Source: Turritopsis dohrnii (Eukaryota; Cnidaria; Hydrozoa; Anthoathecata; Oceaniidae). Taken from it: a stretch of 64,000 nt of DNA. Where the stretch lies: the NCBI GenBank assembly GCA_027922465.2, contig BQMF02000237.1, forward strand, positions 248,001-312,000, given 5' to 3'. The notes below the pieces were generated by a model that searched no databases, had not been told where the DNA came from, and worked only from the letters and a program-made list of their open reading frames with translations. Below are positions 1 through 9,860 of the stretch, piece by piece (the first letter of the stretch is position 1; every line of letters begins with the position of its first letter). The position numbers and the translations under genes were made by a program.

Positions 1-2
1 TT

Positions 3-239
3 GTTGCTTTACACAACTTTTTAATGATAGAAAACCATACTAATGATAAATATGATTATTGTCCCGTAACACTTGTAGACAACGATGGTCCAGGTGGCTT
101 GAGGGTTGGAGAATGGAGGAACGAAACTAAGGATACAAGCGGTTTATTACCACTTAATAAAAGCAATTCCTCAAACAACTACAGCCAAGATGCAAAGAAA
201 GTTAGAGACGCTTTCAAGGATTATTTTAATAATGAATAA
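3..239 (+). CDS. PIF/Harbinger transposase, C-terminal end (partial at window edge)
   Basis: The open frame enters from the left edge, where VALHNFL can be read, and runs to TAA at 237-239. The tail shows GPGGLRVGEW, then LLPL, then VRDAFKDYFNNE. This layout (LHN motif, R-x-W, then a VR-x-x-F-x-x-YF end) is characteristic of the C-terminus of Harbinger/HARBI1-like DDE nucleases (DDE_Tnp_4). The catalytic DDE part lies outside the window. The family cuts and pastes Harbinger transposons together with a Myb/MADF-like partner protein. That partner is found tail to tail on the minus strand and overlaps this reading frame by about 69 bases. I see no frameshift in the visible part. The family call is from motifs only. 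Confidence 0.8.
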   Translation, partial: VALHNFLMIENHTNDKYDYCPVTLVDNDGPGGLRVGEWRNETKDTSGLLPLNKSNSSNNYSQDAKKVRDAFKDYFNNE

Positions 240-1381
240 TAATATTATAGCTTCTTGTTTCGGTGCCTCTAAAGATGAAAGAATATGCTTATTCATTTCT
301 TGAATATGTGATAAAAGGTTATCCTCTGGTGCTGCTGTGGTTGAACTTGCTTTTCGTTTCGGTGCACGTCGGTTACTGACAGGAGGAGGTCAACCTCGTT
401 CCCAGGGCTTCTTCGAAACGAAAGAAAGCCCTGGCACAGGCCGATAAAAAATCACCCAAAATACGGGTGATTTTCTCACTCAGCGGTCTTTTTAGGGCCT
501 CCGTGCTTCAAAAACAAACGGCGAGTTATAATGGAAGATGTCAGGCGTTTGTTTTCAAGGATTCAATTTGCATTGGAAAAAAATGATTTAAATTCATTAG
601 CCAATCAGATTTTATAATGGACCAGCCTGTGCCAGGGCTTTCTTTCGTTTCGAAGAAGCCCTGGGAACGAGGTTGAGGAGGAGGTGACATTAAACAGCTA
701 TTTTCACTACCAGCACTGTTTATACTTTGAGTAGGTGAGGAAGCAATACTAAATCCAGAAAGTGGTGCAGGTGATGTATCAACCGATAGATCATCAAATG
801 AGTTTTTAGCAGTAGTGATATTACTTTCTGTTGGTTTATTCGAGCTTCGTTCATGTAAAAATCGCATCTGCTCGAAGTACTTGCATGTTGGAAGTGATGC
901 ATAGGCAGCCCCAGACCTTGTCAAATTTCTCCTTTTATCCAAACAGCGTTTAAGGTTGTCTTTCAAGTTTTTTTAAATTTTTTGAAGAATGAGAACTATA
1001 AAAGAAGAGCGTGAGACTTTCCTAATCATACAGAAGAAATTCAAAAATATACTGAATGGAAATATAAAAAATGTTCTTACTATCAGTGTGAAAATATTCA
1101 ACTAGTTGTTTCCAAGCATTTGTTTTTTTATTCCTATCTTTAAAAGATGGATCATTTGTATCCCACAAACATCTGTATCCCCTAACAGCTTCTAAAAACT
1201 CCTCCTTGTTTACTTGTGATTCGTTTAGTTCAGGCTGTTTTTGTTGCTCCTCAACGGTGACAGTTTCTTCAGGATCAGTTAAAGACTCGTTTACATCCAC
1301 ATTCTCTGAACTAAACATCACTTGCCCACTTAATAACATTTTCGTTAATTTATTAATGTCAATAACGTGTTCTTCGGCCAT
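171..1381 (-). pseudogene. Harbinger-associated MADF/Myb-like DNA-binding protein, two exons, broken by a MITE
   Basis: Exon 1 starts at ATG 1379-1381 (MAEEHVIDIN) and contains FLEAVRGYRCLWDTND, then a W about 20 residues later, the first half of a MADF domain. The frame leaves exon 1 at a good donor (gtaaga) near 1082. Exon 2, from about 966 downwards, resumes the domain with LKRCLDKRR, then SGAA and FEQMRFL, matching the end of MADF. A linker rich in S, T and P follows. A 285-bp MITE then interrupts the frame; beyond it the host frame continues to TGA at 171-173 with a helical tail (LLSHIQEMNKHIL) like a BESS motif. With the MITE present, the reading frame instead ends inside it at 541. The oligo-A stretch at the start of exon 2 also looks one base short. 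The Harbinger partner protein normally carries the transposase to the transposon ends. The link to the transposase is inferred from adjacency and the known two-gene Harbinger design. Confidence 0.72.
391..675. mobile_element. 285-bp MITE with perfect 50-bp TIRs and 10-bp TSD
   Basis: Bases 391-440 and 626-675 are perfect inverted copies of each other, starting caacctcgttcccagggc. The direct repeat aggaggaggt flanks both ends (381-390 and 676-685). Each TIR itself contains a hairpin (ccagggctt ... aagccctgg). A 10-bp target duplication points to Mutator-like or related superfamilies, not hAT or Harbinger. It is inserted in exon 2 of the Harbinger partner gene. The outermost bases (caacctcgt) match the TIRs of the RecQ-carrying element at 27406-35330. 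Confidence 0.92.
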
Positions 1382-1904
1382 TTTGAAAATGAAAAAGATA
1401 TTTTTGTTCATCAAGATTTAGTTTGTTTACATTTTTCTTGCATTCTGATTGGTCAAATTTTGAAGCGACCAGCGAAAAGTAGAAATCAATTCTACTTTTC
1501 GCCTCTCGACATTTTCCGCCGCTACATTTAATTATTGCGTAACATTTCTCTTCTGCGCATGTGGAGCAGCGGAAAAAGTCGCCCGTCGCGACATTTTCCG
1601 CCTAGTGGAGATTCGCCTTCATACGTAAGAAGGAGTCAGAACAAAGCACACCTACAATCTATAATCTAAAATCACACACCATGACAAGCATTAGGCATGT
1701 ATGGAATATTTCCAGCACTCGAACATTATCAACTAGATAAGTAATTTCATGAAAAATCAAAAATATTAATCTTGATATATATAAAAGGTTTAATACAAGA
1801 ATAGGGTGTAAAATGTAATCAAATTCCATCCCATATTTTAAAAATAATAGATTTTTCTTAAAATATTCTCTAAAACTACGTTAGCCAAAATATATGTATA
1901 TGTA

Positions 1905-3081
1905 CAGGGCGTTAGCCAGGATTAAAAAAAATTCTGCGTTTTTGGTTTTTAATTGGGAAATTGGTGTAGGGGTCCTTGGTGGGGTGGGGTCAAAAGGAAT
2001 AACGTCAAAGGGTTTGGGGATGACTTTCATTGATAATTTGGCACCCTTAGAGAACACCCTTATATTCCCTCTGCTTTATTCCATAACGCCATCGACTGGT
2101 ATGTCTGTGGTAGGAACGACGGCGGAGTCATTCCTAAATGTTTTTACTTCAGTACTTCAGCTTGACAAGTAGATCTAACTAGACAGTATGGTATCGTACA
2201 CAATATCTCTTGGACGATACGTGGTATTCAAGATGTCGAATTAATTTTCGTAATGTGATCGTACGCGTATAAATGCACTCTCAGAGGTAATGAGGATTAG
2301 TGAAGTAAGGGGGACCATTTAACCTGTGAACCCCAAACACAGGAGACTGATTGCCTTTCTCTTTATACTTCACGACTTCCCAAAGGAAGTTCCAATGACG
2401 TGTATAAAATCTAGTTTGTACTGCTTGTGGTTTCAATAATGTGAAAATTGTGTATTATTTTTTGCAAATATGAAATGGGAAGGTTATGTTGTCATTCGTG
2501 CGCGAACAAATTTATTACAATCTTCGTACGTAACTGGAAATATTCTATCAGTCAACGTTCGTGGCGAACGCACGTGCGCCATTTTTCAAGCCCTCAATGT
2601 AAAAAAACAAACCAAGCACGTTGCGCAAAACGAAAAAGCAGCAATGAAATGGAAAAGTAGATTCAAAGTAGAATAAAATTGTGTTCGAATTCGAAAAAGT
2701 GATAAACGAGACAACACAAAATGTCTAGACACTGGAACTGCAGACATGACACAAAGATTTAAAAAGAGTACGCACAATAAATAAATAAATAAATAAAAGT
2801 TTAAAGGAACGCACACATTGTTCAAATCAATTAAATATTTCTCGAGCGCTCGCAAAAAGAAAAGTAAAAATAAAACTGGAAACATCTGCTCAAACTTACG
2901 TAACTGTTTGAGTGCACGTGATCAAGAAATCATAGTAAACAATGATAACGAAAATCCCTTCTATCTTAAACGTCAGACTTTTACACATAAGTCTTTTTAA
3001 AAAAGTGGTTTGGGAAAATTCTGTCTCCCCAATTGGGAAACCGCGGTAAACGCGGAATTTTTGACTGCAGCTAATGCCCTG
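1905..3081. mobile_element. CAGGG-ended non-autonomous DNA transposon, copy A
   Basis: The element begins cagggcgttagc and ends gctaatgccctg, giving 12-bp TIRs with one mismatch. It is the same length (1177 bp) as the copy at 20786-21962 and I found no indel between them. Small ORFs inside have no recognisable domain. A (AAAT)n run lies near 2776-2800. The flanks here share only gta, so the target duplication is unclear for this copy; copy B shows tgttg on both sides. The CAGGG ends and 5-bp duplication suggest a hAT5-like group, which is inference. Confidence 0.82.
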
Positions 3082-3193
3082 GTAATATTTACAACTTTAA
3101 CATCTTAGTGTTTTGATTTATAAAAATTTTCGCACTATGTGATCGTGCATTTCCGGTTCGAATTTAGTGTTAGTAATCGATCATCGCACGAGT

Positions 3194-3342
3194 CACAAAT
3201 CCGTATATCAGTCGTAAAGTTGACGTTACAGGTGCATATTTGACATAACAACTACATATTTTCCACAAATCTGATGATATCAGTCGTAAGGTTGACGTAA
3301 CAGCTATATATTTTCCACAAATCTGATTATATCACTTCGTAA
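3194..3342. repeat. Short tandem repeat, three partial units
   Basis: The phrase cacaaatc..gatatcagtcgtaa..gttgacgt recurs from 3194, 3264 and 3316 (spacings 70 and 52). It overlaps the 3' end of the unknown minus-strand ORF, whose stop lies at 3304-3306. Confidence 0.7.
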
Positions 3343-4611
3343 TGTTTCTGCTTCATCACTACAAAAATGTTTAAAAAATGTCTCCATAACAAAGTGAAAA
3401 CCATATCGCCAATTCCTCACATTTTTCATGGTGTATGCCACTCTAGCATGAATTTCTTCGATACATACATTTATAGTGGGAACTGATCTATTCTCCTGGA
3501 AATGCCAATATAACTTGCGCAATTTTTTTTTATCAGCAAAATCATAGTGCCAGCGCGTCGTAAAGTCTCTACAAAAACTCAACTGTTGCAGCAAATCATC
3601 AGCAGTTTCATAACTACGAGGTTGTAAAGGTGTTAGCTTATCAAAATAACCTTTGTACGGGACATTTCCAATAGCTTTAATGACACTGATAATCTGCTCT
3701 TTATCTAATTCGTGCAGGTAATCATTGCGGTTGAATCGTTTCTTCTCATATACGAGGTAAACATAGAACAAATACCCAAGCAAGTTTCCTTCAACAAATG
3801 CTGGAACTTTTCCTAACATTTCTCGATCTTTGAAATGTGGTCTTGGGTTATTGCAAGGTACGTATGTCATGGAGGTTATATAATCAGAAGGATCCCAATC
3901 AAAAACAATTTCGACAGTTATCCGGTTATGGTATTCACCAATTGCATCTGTATAAGCGGTAGGTTTATATAGGAAACCGTCATTAATCCACAGTGGTTGG
4001 TTTTGTTCGTTCGGATTAAATTTACGTAGAGGATAATGGTTAGGAGAAATTAGCACTCTTACAGCTCTTTCCACTTGGTAGTTCAAATACTCTATCAAAT
4101 AAAAGTGACGGTCATCCATATTCCAATCACTTTTTATACTGAATTTTACATTACCATAACGATTGTTTCCATCATCGTTATCAGGTACACAGAGGCTTGG
4201 TGTTAACCACACAACTTTTACATCACGCAATGGATGCATTGCTGGATGGTTACTCACCACAGAATAATCATTTACAGGTGACAACTTGATTTGATCTTGT
4301 CGGACAATTTTTAAGGCGTTTTCTATCGTTGTGATATGACTGAAGATATTGCAATGCTTATAGGCATCGAAATTCACCTCATCGTTTGTTAACCATGAAA
4401 CATATGGTTTAGGTGACTTGCGGTGGCCAGCTGGCATTTCAAATGTACCAAAACAACTCCAATTAACATCTCCTTTTCTAGAAAAGGGAAATTTCAAATT
4501 ATGATTGGAATAATGTACTATTTTAATTGGTAGAAGACCATTACCAAAGCTGTTCGGTTTTTGTAAACATAATTTCGATAGCTTAAGGTGACTTTTTTTT
4601 TTTCTTTTTTT

Positions 4612-4642
<31 letters not shown>

Positions 4643-4650
4643 GGGTTCAA
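3304..4650 (-). CDS. Unknown protein, long intact ORF
   Basis: An uninterrupted minus-strand frame of 448 codons. The first 20 or so codons are only the translation of an oligo-G/oligo-A run (P and K repeats), so the true start is probably downstream, for example the Met of FEMPAGHRKS, or an upstream exon. I do not recognise the family. The middle reads HCNIFSHITTIENALKIV, then VVWLTPS, then RYGNVKFSI, then YLIEYLNYQVERAVRVLIS, then RITVEIVFDWDP. A His near HITT, a strand with WLTPS and a late Glu in RITVEIVF are loosely reminiscent of ADP-ribosyltransferase-fold proteins, but this is weak. The C-terminal third is basic and rich in aromatic residues. No signal peptide or clear membrane segment is seen. 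It lies between a DNA transposon and satellite-like repeats, so it could be a lineage-specific host gene or a transposon passenger. Confidence 0.55.
4593..4645. repeat. Oligo-T followed by a 24-bp G run
   Basis: T11-C-T17 (4593-4621) is followed directly by 24 G residues (4622-4645). Such junctions are replication- and assembly-prone, so the exact lengths should not be trusted. It is the source of the proline/lysine start of the neighbouring minus-strand ORF. Confidence 0.9.
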
Positions 4651-4662
4651 AATTTAGTCGTT

Positions 4663-5095
4663 GGCCAAATTTGGACCAAATTTCGAAAGTTCTTCAAATT
4701 TCATGAAATTTTGCATGGATTACATTTGAAAGGTGCTGATTTCAAATTTGACAGTCATTTTGTCAGAATTGATTAAAATTGGACAATTTGGGCCAAATTT
4801 GGACCAAATTTCGAAAGTTCTTCAAATTTCATGAAATTTTGCATGGATTACATTTGAAAGGTGCTGATTTCAATTCTGGCAGACACATTGTCAGACTTGA
4901 CTAAAATTGGATAATTTGGGCCAAATTTCGACCAAATTTTTCGAAAGTTCTTCAAATTTCATGAAATTTTGCATGGATTACATTTGAAAGGTGCTGATTT
5001 CGAATTTGACAGTCATTTTGTCAGACTTGACTAAAATTGGACGATTTGGGCCAAATTTGGACCAAATTTCGAAAAATCTTCAATTTTCATGAATA
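4663..5095. repeat. 128-130-bp tandem repeat, about 3.4 copies
   Basis: The start motif ggccaaatttggacc (one variant) occurs at 4663, 4791, 4919 and 5049. Each unit continues with caaatttcatgaaattttgc and then catttgaaaggtgctgattt. The last copy is cut short near 5095. The units are AT-rich and not coding in phase, and resemble a small satellite. Confidence 0.9.
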
Positions 5096-6270
5096 AACAT
5101 CATGCACAAGATATTGGTGAACTGTTTTTCTGGCCCCGAAACATCATAGTGAATTGCAAAGCTGTCAAGATTAAGTTAAATAAATTAAAGAAGGGAGTAA
5201 TTTGATGAATTCCAGACTGTATCAAATTATTAGTCAGTGTACAAGTCATTCAGATATCTTGAAAATTAGCCTAAAGCAATTTTCTCAAGGGCTGATGCGG
5301 AAATTGTTCAAGCCTAATGGCTTCTAGTTTCTTTTCCTTTAACAACTGACAAAGGTTATTATCATTAATGAACATTTCATTTCATCTTTTGAGAGGGAAA
5401 CCCAAGAGGAACTGGCGAGACTTAAACAATAGCAAAGCAATGGCGAGTTATATCTAACAATGGGTGATTTTGGCAATTCCTGGAAATACTCCTGACATCT
5501 TCCGTTTGTTCTCAAAAGTTTTCTTTCCATAGAACATTCACGTATTCGATTTATAAAATGTGAATAAGACGAACATATTTTCCTTTCAGAACTCTTTACT
5601 GTTTGTAAAGCAACGGTAACGTTGCACGTAATGCCAAATAGAAAGCCTTGACGCAAGAATGTGTCATAAATTATTATAAAGTCAGTTTGGGTTTTGTTTT
5701 TGGATGGATTTTTTCTCTCGATAAGTTCATATTCTATCCAAGAATGTTCCAGATAACACTATTGATCTATAAAGTATTTAGTTTCTATTTTATTACCCAT
5801 TAATCTACACCAATATTTTTACTGAAATAAACCAATCAAGTTTTGCCTTCTTTAACATCTTACACGGCGGCATTTTTTTGCCGTCGTTAATAATGATCTG
5901 CCGTCACAATTTTCAAATACCACGGCATTATATTGCTGTCAGTGTTTTTTCCTAATTCAGAGGGCTGTAAGCACGTTAACACACTCCACGGTTTAGCCTC
6001 TATAGATTAAGTATTCGTCATAATTGTGATCTTGAGAAAATAGTTACGTAAAATATAATTTTAAAATTCATGTATATACAGTCAGTCTTCAAATTTTGAA
6101 CGTGAATAACTCTTTATTTTGTTATTTTATTTTTCTATTTATTTGTGCGAATTCTAGAATGTTCATGTTCCAAATAGATTGTTTCACTGTCTCAAAAGTG
6201 TACAGAGTACCTTTTTACTGGGTTCAGCATTCCATTATGTCATAAGTTTCTATTAGGCCTTAATGCTTCA
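5096..6270. other. Intergenic stretch without a recognised gene
   Basis: A minus-strand frame at 5339-5656 (105 codons) shows no domain. Around 5862-5945 the motif gccgt/acggc recurs several times (gcggcat, gccgtcg, ctgccgtcac, ccacggc) and could form short hairpins. Nothing else is supported. Confidence 0.5.
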
Positions 6271-9200
6271 TTTTTTTTTTTTTTTTTTTTTAATTAGTCG
6301 CTCAATACAAAGTTTAAAACCACTAATGTGTATTGGCACAAGGAAGAAAGGTGACGATGAACATTGCATTTAAAGTGTTGAAGATTATAATGAGAAGGAA
6401 AAACAGACTGGGGTAAAGAATTCCAGAGAGTGGAGGAGCGAGGAATGAAACTTTGTTGGTAAAAATTCTTTGATGATTTTGGGATGCTGACAGTGTGATC
6501 ATGGCAATTAGATGAATATCTTGTGTTTCGCTTGAAAGTCTTTAATGCAGGGATGAGAGAAGAGAGCTCAGTTGAACATTTTCCGTAAAAGTATTTATAA
6601 AAGAGGCAAAGAGATGCCACAGATCTGCGATGGGAGAGTGTGTCAAGTTTACTTGCAAGTTCATCACCTACAGCATTACAGATTCTTTTCTGGATACGAT
6701 CTAAAAGATTTAGAGAATCAGAGGGTGCACCACCCCAGATATGGCAACAATACTCAATACAAGGTCGAATAGTAGATTTATAGAGGTAAAGAATGGCATC
6801 AGGGCTGAGGTATGCTCTTGCACGAAGAAGGGAGCCCACCTTCATCGAGGCTGACTTAGCGATTGCCTCAATGTAGGAGCGCCAGGAGAAGTCCTGTGAA
6901 AAAGTGATGCCGAGGAGACGAAAGGAGTTGTTTTCTTCCAACTGGGTGCCATTCATGGAAATTGACGGTAAAAAGGGATCTTTAGTATGATTTACAGATA
7001 GAAGTTTCGTTTTTGTGGAATTGAATGTGACCAGCCATTTCTCTCCCCACTCAACTATAGATTGCAGATCAAACTCAATTTCGCCTGCCATTTCTACCTG
7101 GCTGAACAAATCTGATTTTGGAGTACAGGAATAGATGGTTGAATCATCAGCATAGATGGCAAGCTTGGAAATAATGTCATCAGGCAAATCATTGATGGAA
7201 AGAAGAAAAAGGGTTGGCCCAAGGACAGAACCTTGGGGAACACCTGCATTGATGGAATGTGTCGATGATGATTGCCCGTCTAAAACAACCTTAAGCCTAC
7301 GATTACCAAGGAAGGAACGAATCATCTCATAAAAGAGACCCTTAACTCCATATGCAGCAAGCTTTTTCAAAAGACCAGTATGCCATACTTTATCAAATGC
7401 CTTGGATATGTCAAGAGCAACAGCTCTTGCCTCCCCAGATTTATCTAATGCAGTGTAAATTCTATCAGTTATCACTGTAAGGAGGTCAGCAGTTGAGCGT
7501 TGGGAGCGAAAGCCATATTGAGAATCTGAGAAGAGGTTATTAGATTCAAGGTGATTAACAAGAGCATTATTGATAAAGGCCTCAAAAATTTTACTCATAA
7601 CTGGTAGGAGACTAATGGGTCTGTAATTTCGTGGATTAGATCCATCACCATAATTTTTAAAGACTGGAATTACAGAGGCAAACTTCCAAGATGAAGGAAA
7701 GCAAGATTCAGCTATGCACTTGTTATATAGACGAGAAAGTACAGGAGATAATTCAGGTGCACACTTTTGAAATAGGATGACAGGAATTCCATCAGGGCCA
7801 GTAGCCTTAGAAGCATCAAGATTTGAAATGATGGAAGATATTTTAGCTGGTGTGATAAAGCCGCTATCCAGTACTTTATTAGTCCTCAAGGGAAATTCCG
7901 GAACAGCATGGTCAGAGTCATCAAGGGTAGAGTTAGTACTGAAAATATTAGAGAAGAGTTCAGCTTTATCCTTAGATGATGATAAAACCTCTGGACCATT
8001 GAAAATGGGAGGAATGGATGACCTTTTATTGTTGCTGACACTTTTAATGATGCGCCAAAAATCTCGAGAGCCAATTTTTTGTGAAGAGATACGATTACGA
8101 GTTTCTTGTTGATATGTAGACTTTGCATTATTAATGACAGATTTGCAGTGATTTCGTGCTTGGTTGAAAAGAACCTTATTATGAGAAGACTTCTCACGTT
8201 GATATTGATGAAAGTAAAGATTTCTGTGAGCAATTGCTGCAGCACAAGCAGTTGAGAACCAGGGAGAGGAGTGAGGTTTAACACGAAATTTTCTACTGGG
8301 GATAAATGCTTCAATACCAGATGTAAGCCAAGATATAACTTCCTCTGCACATTTTTCAGCTGGATTTGAAAACACATTGTACCAGGGGACATCCTGAAGA
8401 AAGTCTCGAAAATGATCCCATTCACCACGTTCATAACTGAAGAGAGTGCGATGAAAAGGAGATTCAGAAGCAGCTTTGCAATTAAGAGATGTTAAGACAG
8501 AAACTACGCCATGGTCAGAGTTGCCAAGAGGAGCTTCACTAGATGCTTTACAGATATCAGGATTTGATGTTAAAAAGAGATCAAGTAGAGATGGAGATTG
8601 ATCATCACGATCAGGAAAGCGAGTAGGGAAGTCAATGATTTGGTGAAGAGATTGAGATAGGGCAAAATTTAGAGTATGAATTCCTGAGTGAGAGATTCCA
8701 TTTGAGAATTTGAGCCATTTTTCATGATGAACATTGAAGTCGCCAAAAACAAATATGTTGGCACTGTGATGAATTGATAGGGCCTTGTCAATACTTTCAG
8801 ATATAGAGTCTATAACATAACAGTCTTGGGATGATGGAGATCGATAAAGAAAGAACAGATAGCTTGTTGAATGGAGCAACGGAAGACGAAAGCACATGTA
8901 TGGCAAATCAGGATCCTCCAGATCACTCACACGAGTTATAGGTAAATTGTCTCCAAGGTATACACCAAGGCCATGCATGTGGGTTTTAGAGTCCTTACGA
9001 CGTAGAGGAAGATAACCTTGAAAGAGAAAATCATTTTCTGTATCAATATTGGAATTCAGATTAGTCTCCAAAATTGCAAGGATGTCAGGAGAGTTGTTAG
9101 AAATGAAAGCATGAATGTGAGAGAAATTTGTACGAAAACCACGGACATTTGTGAAAGATATGTTCAGTGGGGCCGGGTTAATCGAATTGGGTTTTGAAGC

Positions 9201-9860
9201 TGGTTTTTTTTGTGTTTTTTCTTTGATTAACCATTTCATAAGGGAAGTTTAGATAGAGAAATTAAATAAAAGGAACAAACATAACATGTACTTGCAAAAA
9301 GTCTGATTGTGTCAATAGTGTTGGTTCATCAATAAACCTTCTGCCGTAACAGAAGGCTCAGGGTGTGGCCTCGACAAAGCACACCAGACACATTTGCTGG
9401 GAAACCCTCCATGCGCGACATGGCACAACAAATGTCCTGATATTTTACAGCTGTTGATGGAACAGCCTCTCTTAAGCGCTAACAAAAAAGTTCGGGTTCC
9501 TAACTATCAGCCGGCCTCAGACCAGTAACTGAGTTTTTGAGTTGTACCCTCACCAAGAGATGACTTACCAGAGTTTCGACACAACAGCGACAGTTCACAA
9601 GCAGACAAAGAGCACATACAACAACTAGACAAACAGAAAAAGGTGAAAGAAACCAGCGTTCAGTGTCCTAGCTTAGAAACAAGGTAAACTTGAGTTTGCC
9701 TCTAACTAAGCCACTGACAAAGATGGAGTTCGAGGCTGGCCAGTAGGAAGATCTACCTACTCCATAACGATTTACAGTTTTCTCAGGGTGTTACATCAGA
9801 GTTTTCCTTCTCCTAGATGGACTGCCTTCACCACGGCTTAATGGAGCCCCATCTACCCCA
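6271..9860 (-). mobile_element. Full-length APE-type non-LTR retrotransposon (LINE), copy 1
   Basis: On the minus strand the element starts at about 9860 and ends in a poly(A) tail at 6291-6271, placed almost directly after the stop codon. The 5' boundary is supported because the second copy (ending 19921) shares sequence up to the same phrase, aatggagccccat[c/t]tacccc, and then diverges. A 5' leader of about 620 bp precedes the single large ORF. No convincing target duplication was found; ttaatgctt occurs beside the poly(A) and also at 9923, but outside the shared 5' boundary. Confidence 0.88.
6294..9239 (-). CDS. LINE endonuclease-reverse transcriptase polyprotein, intact
   Basis: An uninterrupted 981-codon ORF. 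The APE-like endonuclease occupies about residues 26-250 with catalytic-type motifs: LETN (E58), YRSPSS, FGDFN (166-169), DLF (220) and SDHG (241). The reverse transcriptase runs from about 470 to 760, with NYRPISLLPVMSKIFE, ALDISKAFDKVWH (motif A Asp 610), NAGVPQGSVLGP (666-674) and IYADDST (YADD 696-699). The C-terminal part (CHIWGG, then DRIQKRI) is the usual tail of the CR1/Jockey/Rex1-like assemblage. No RNase H or gag-like ORF1 is seen. All key residues are present, so the copy could be competent for target-primed reverse transcription. The clade is not fixed by eye. The initiating ATG at 9237-9239 is followed by a lysine-rich leader of about 22 residues. Confidence 0.93.
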   Translation of the reverse strand: MKWLIKEKTQKKPASKPNSINPAPLNISFTNVRGFRTNFSHIHAFISNNSPDILAILETNLNSNIDTENDFLFQGYLPLRRKDSKTHMHGLGVYLGDNLPITRVSDLEDPDLPYMCFRLPLLHSTSYLFFLYRSPSSQDCYVIDSISESIDKALSIHHSANIFVFGDFNVHHEKWLKFSNGISHSGIHTLNFALSQSLHQIIDFPTRFPDRDDQSPSLLDLFLTSNPDICKASSEAPLGNSDHGVVSVLTSLNCKAASESPFHRTLFSYERGEWDHFRDFLQDVPWYNVFSNPAEKCAEEVISWLTSGIEAFIPSRKFRVKPHSSPWFSTACAAAIAHRNLYFHQYQREKSSHNKVLFNQARNHCKSVINNAKSTYQQETRNRISSQKIGSRDFWRIIKSVSNNKRSSIPPIFNGPEVLSSSKDKAELFSNIFSTNSTLDDSDHAVPEFPLRTNKVLDSGFITPAKISSIISNLDASKATGPDGIPVILFQKCAPELSPVLSRLYNKCIAESCFPSSWKFASVIPVFKNYGDGSNPRNYRPISLLPVMSKIFEAFINNALVNHLESNNLFSDSQYGFRSQRSTADLLTVITDRIYTALDKSGEARAVALDISKAFDKVWHTGLLKKLAAYGVKGLFYEMIRSFLGNRRLKVVLDGQSSSTHSINAGVPQGSVLGPTLFLLSINDLPDDIISKLAIYADDSTIYSCTPKSDLFSQVEMAGEIEFDLQSIVEWGEKWLVTFNSTKTKLLSVNHTKDPFLPSISMNGTQLEENNSFRLLGITFSQDFSWRSYIEAIAKSASMKVGSLLRARAYLSPDAILYLYKSTIRPCIEYCCHIWGGAPSDSLNLLDRIQKRICNAVGDELASKLDTLSHRRSVASLCLFYKYFYGKCSTELSSLIPALKTFKRNTRYSSNCHDHTVSIPKSSKNFYQQSFIPRSSTLWNSLPQSVFPSHYNLQHFKCNVHRHLSSLCQYTLVVLNFVLSD

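Larger units (their letters stand above)
1..1621. mobile_element. PIF/Harbinger DNA transposon, right part
   Basis: The two convergent genes at 3-239 and 171-1381 define the interior. To their right, 1440-1621 holds a candidate terminal region: the motif cgacattttccgcc occurs twice (about 1508 and 1589), and the sequence ends with gcctagtggagattcgcc near 1620. The left terminus and its target duplication lie outside the window, so the right boundary cannot be confirmed by matching TIRs. Boundary uncertain; the presence of the element is well supported by its two gene products. Confidence 0.5.

Noticed and set aside
2448..2885. Overlapping small ORFs in the 1177-bp element
   Set aside because: Identical ORFs occur in copy B only because the element is repeated; several overlap on both strands and none has a domain.
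4588..4776. Plus-strand ORF through the G run
   Set aside because: It is a translation of homopolymers and of the 128-bp repeat.
4663..5095. CRISPR array
   Set aside because: The whole 128-bp unit is repeated without unique spacers, and the genome is eukaryotic.
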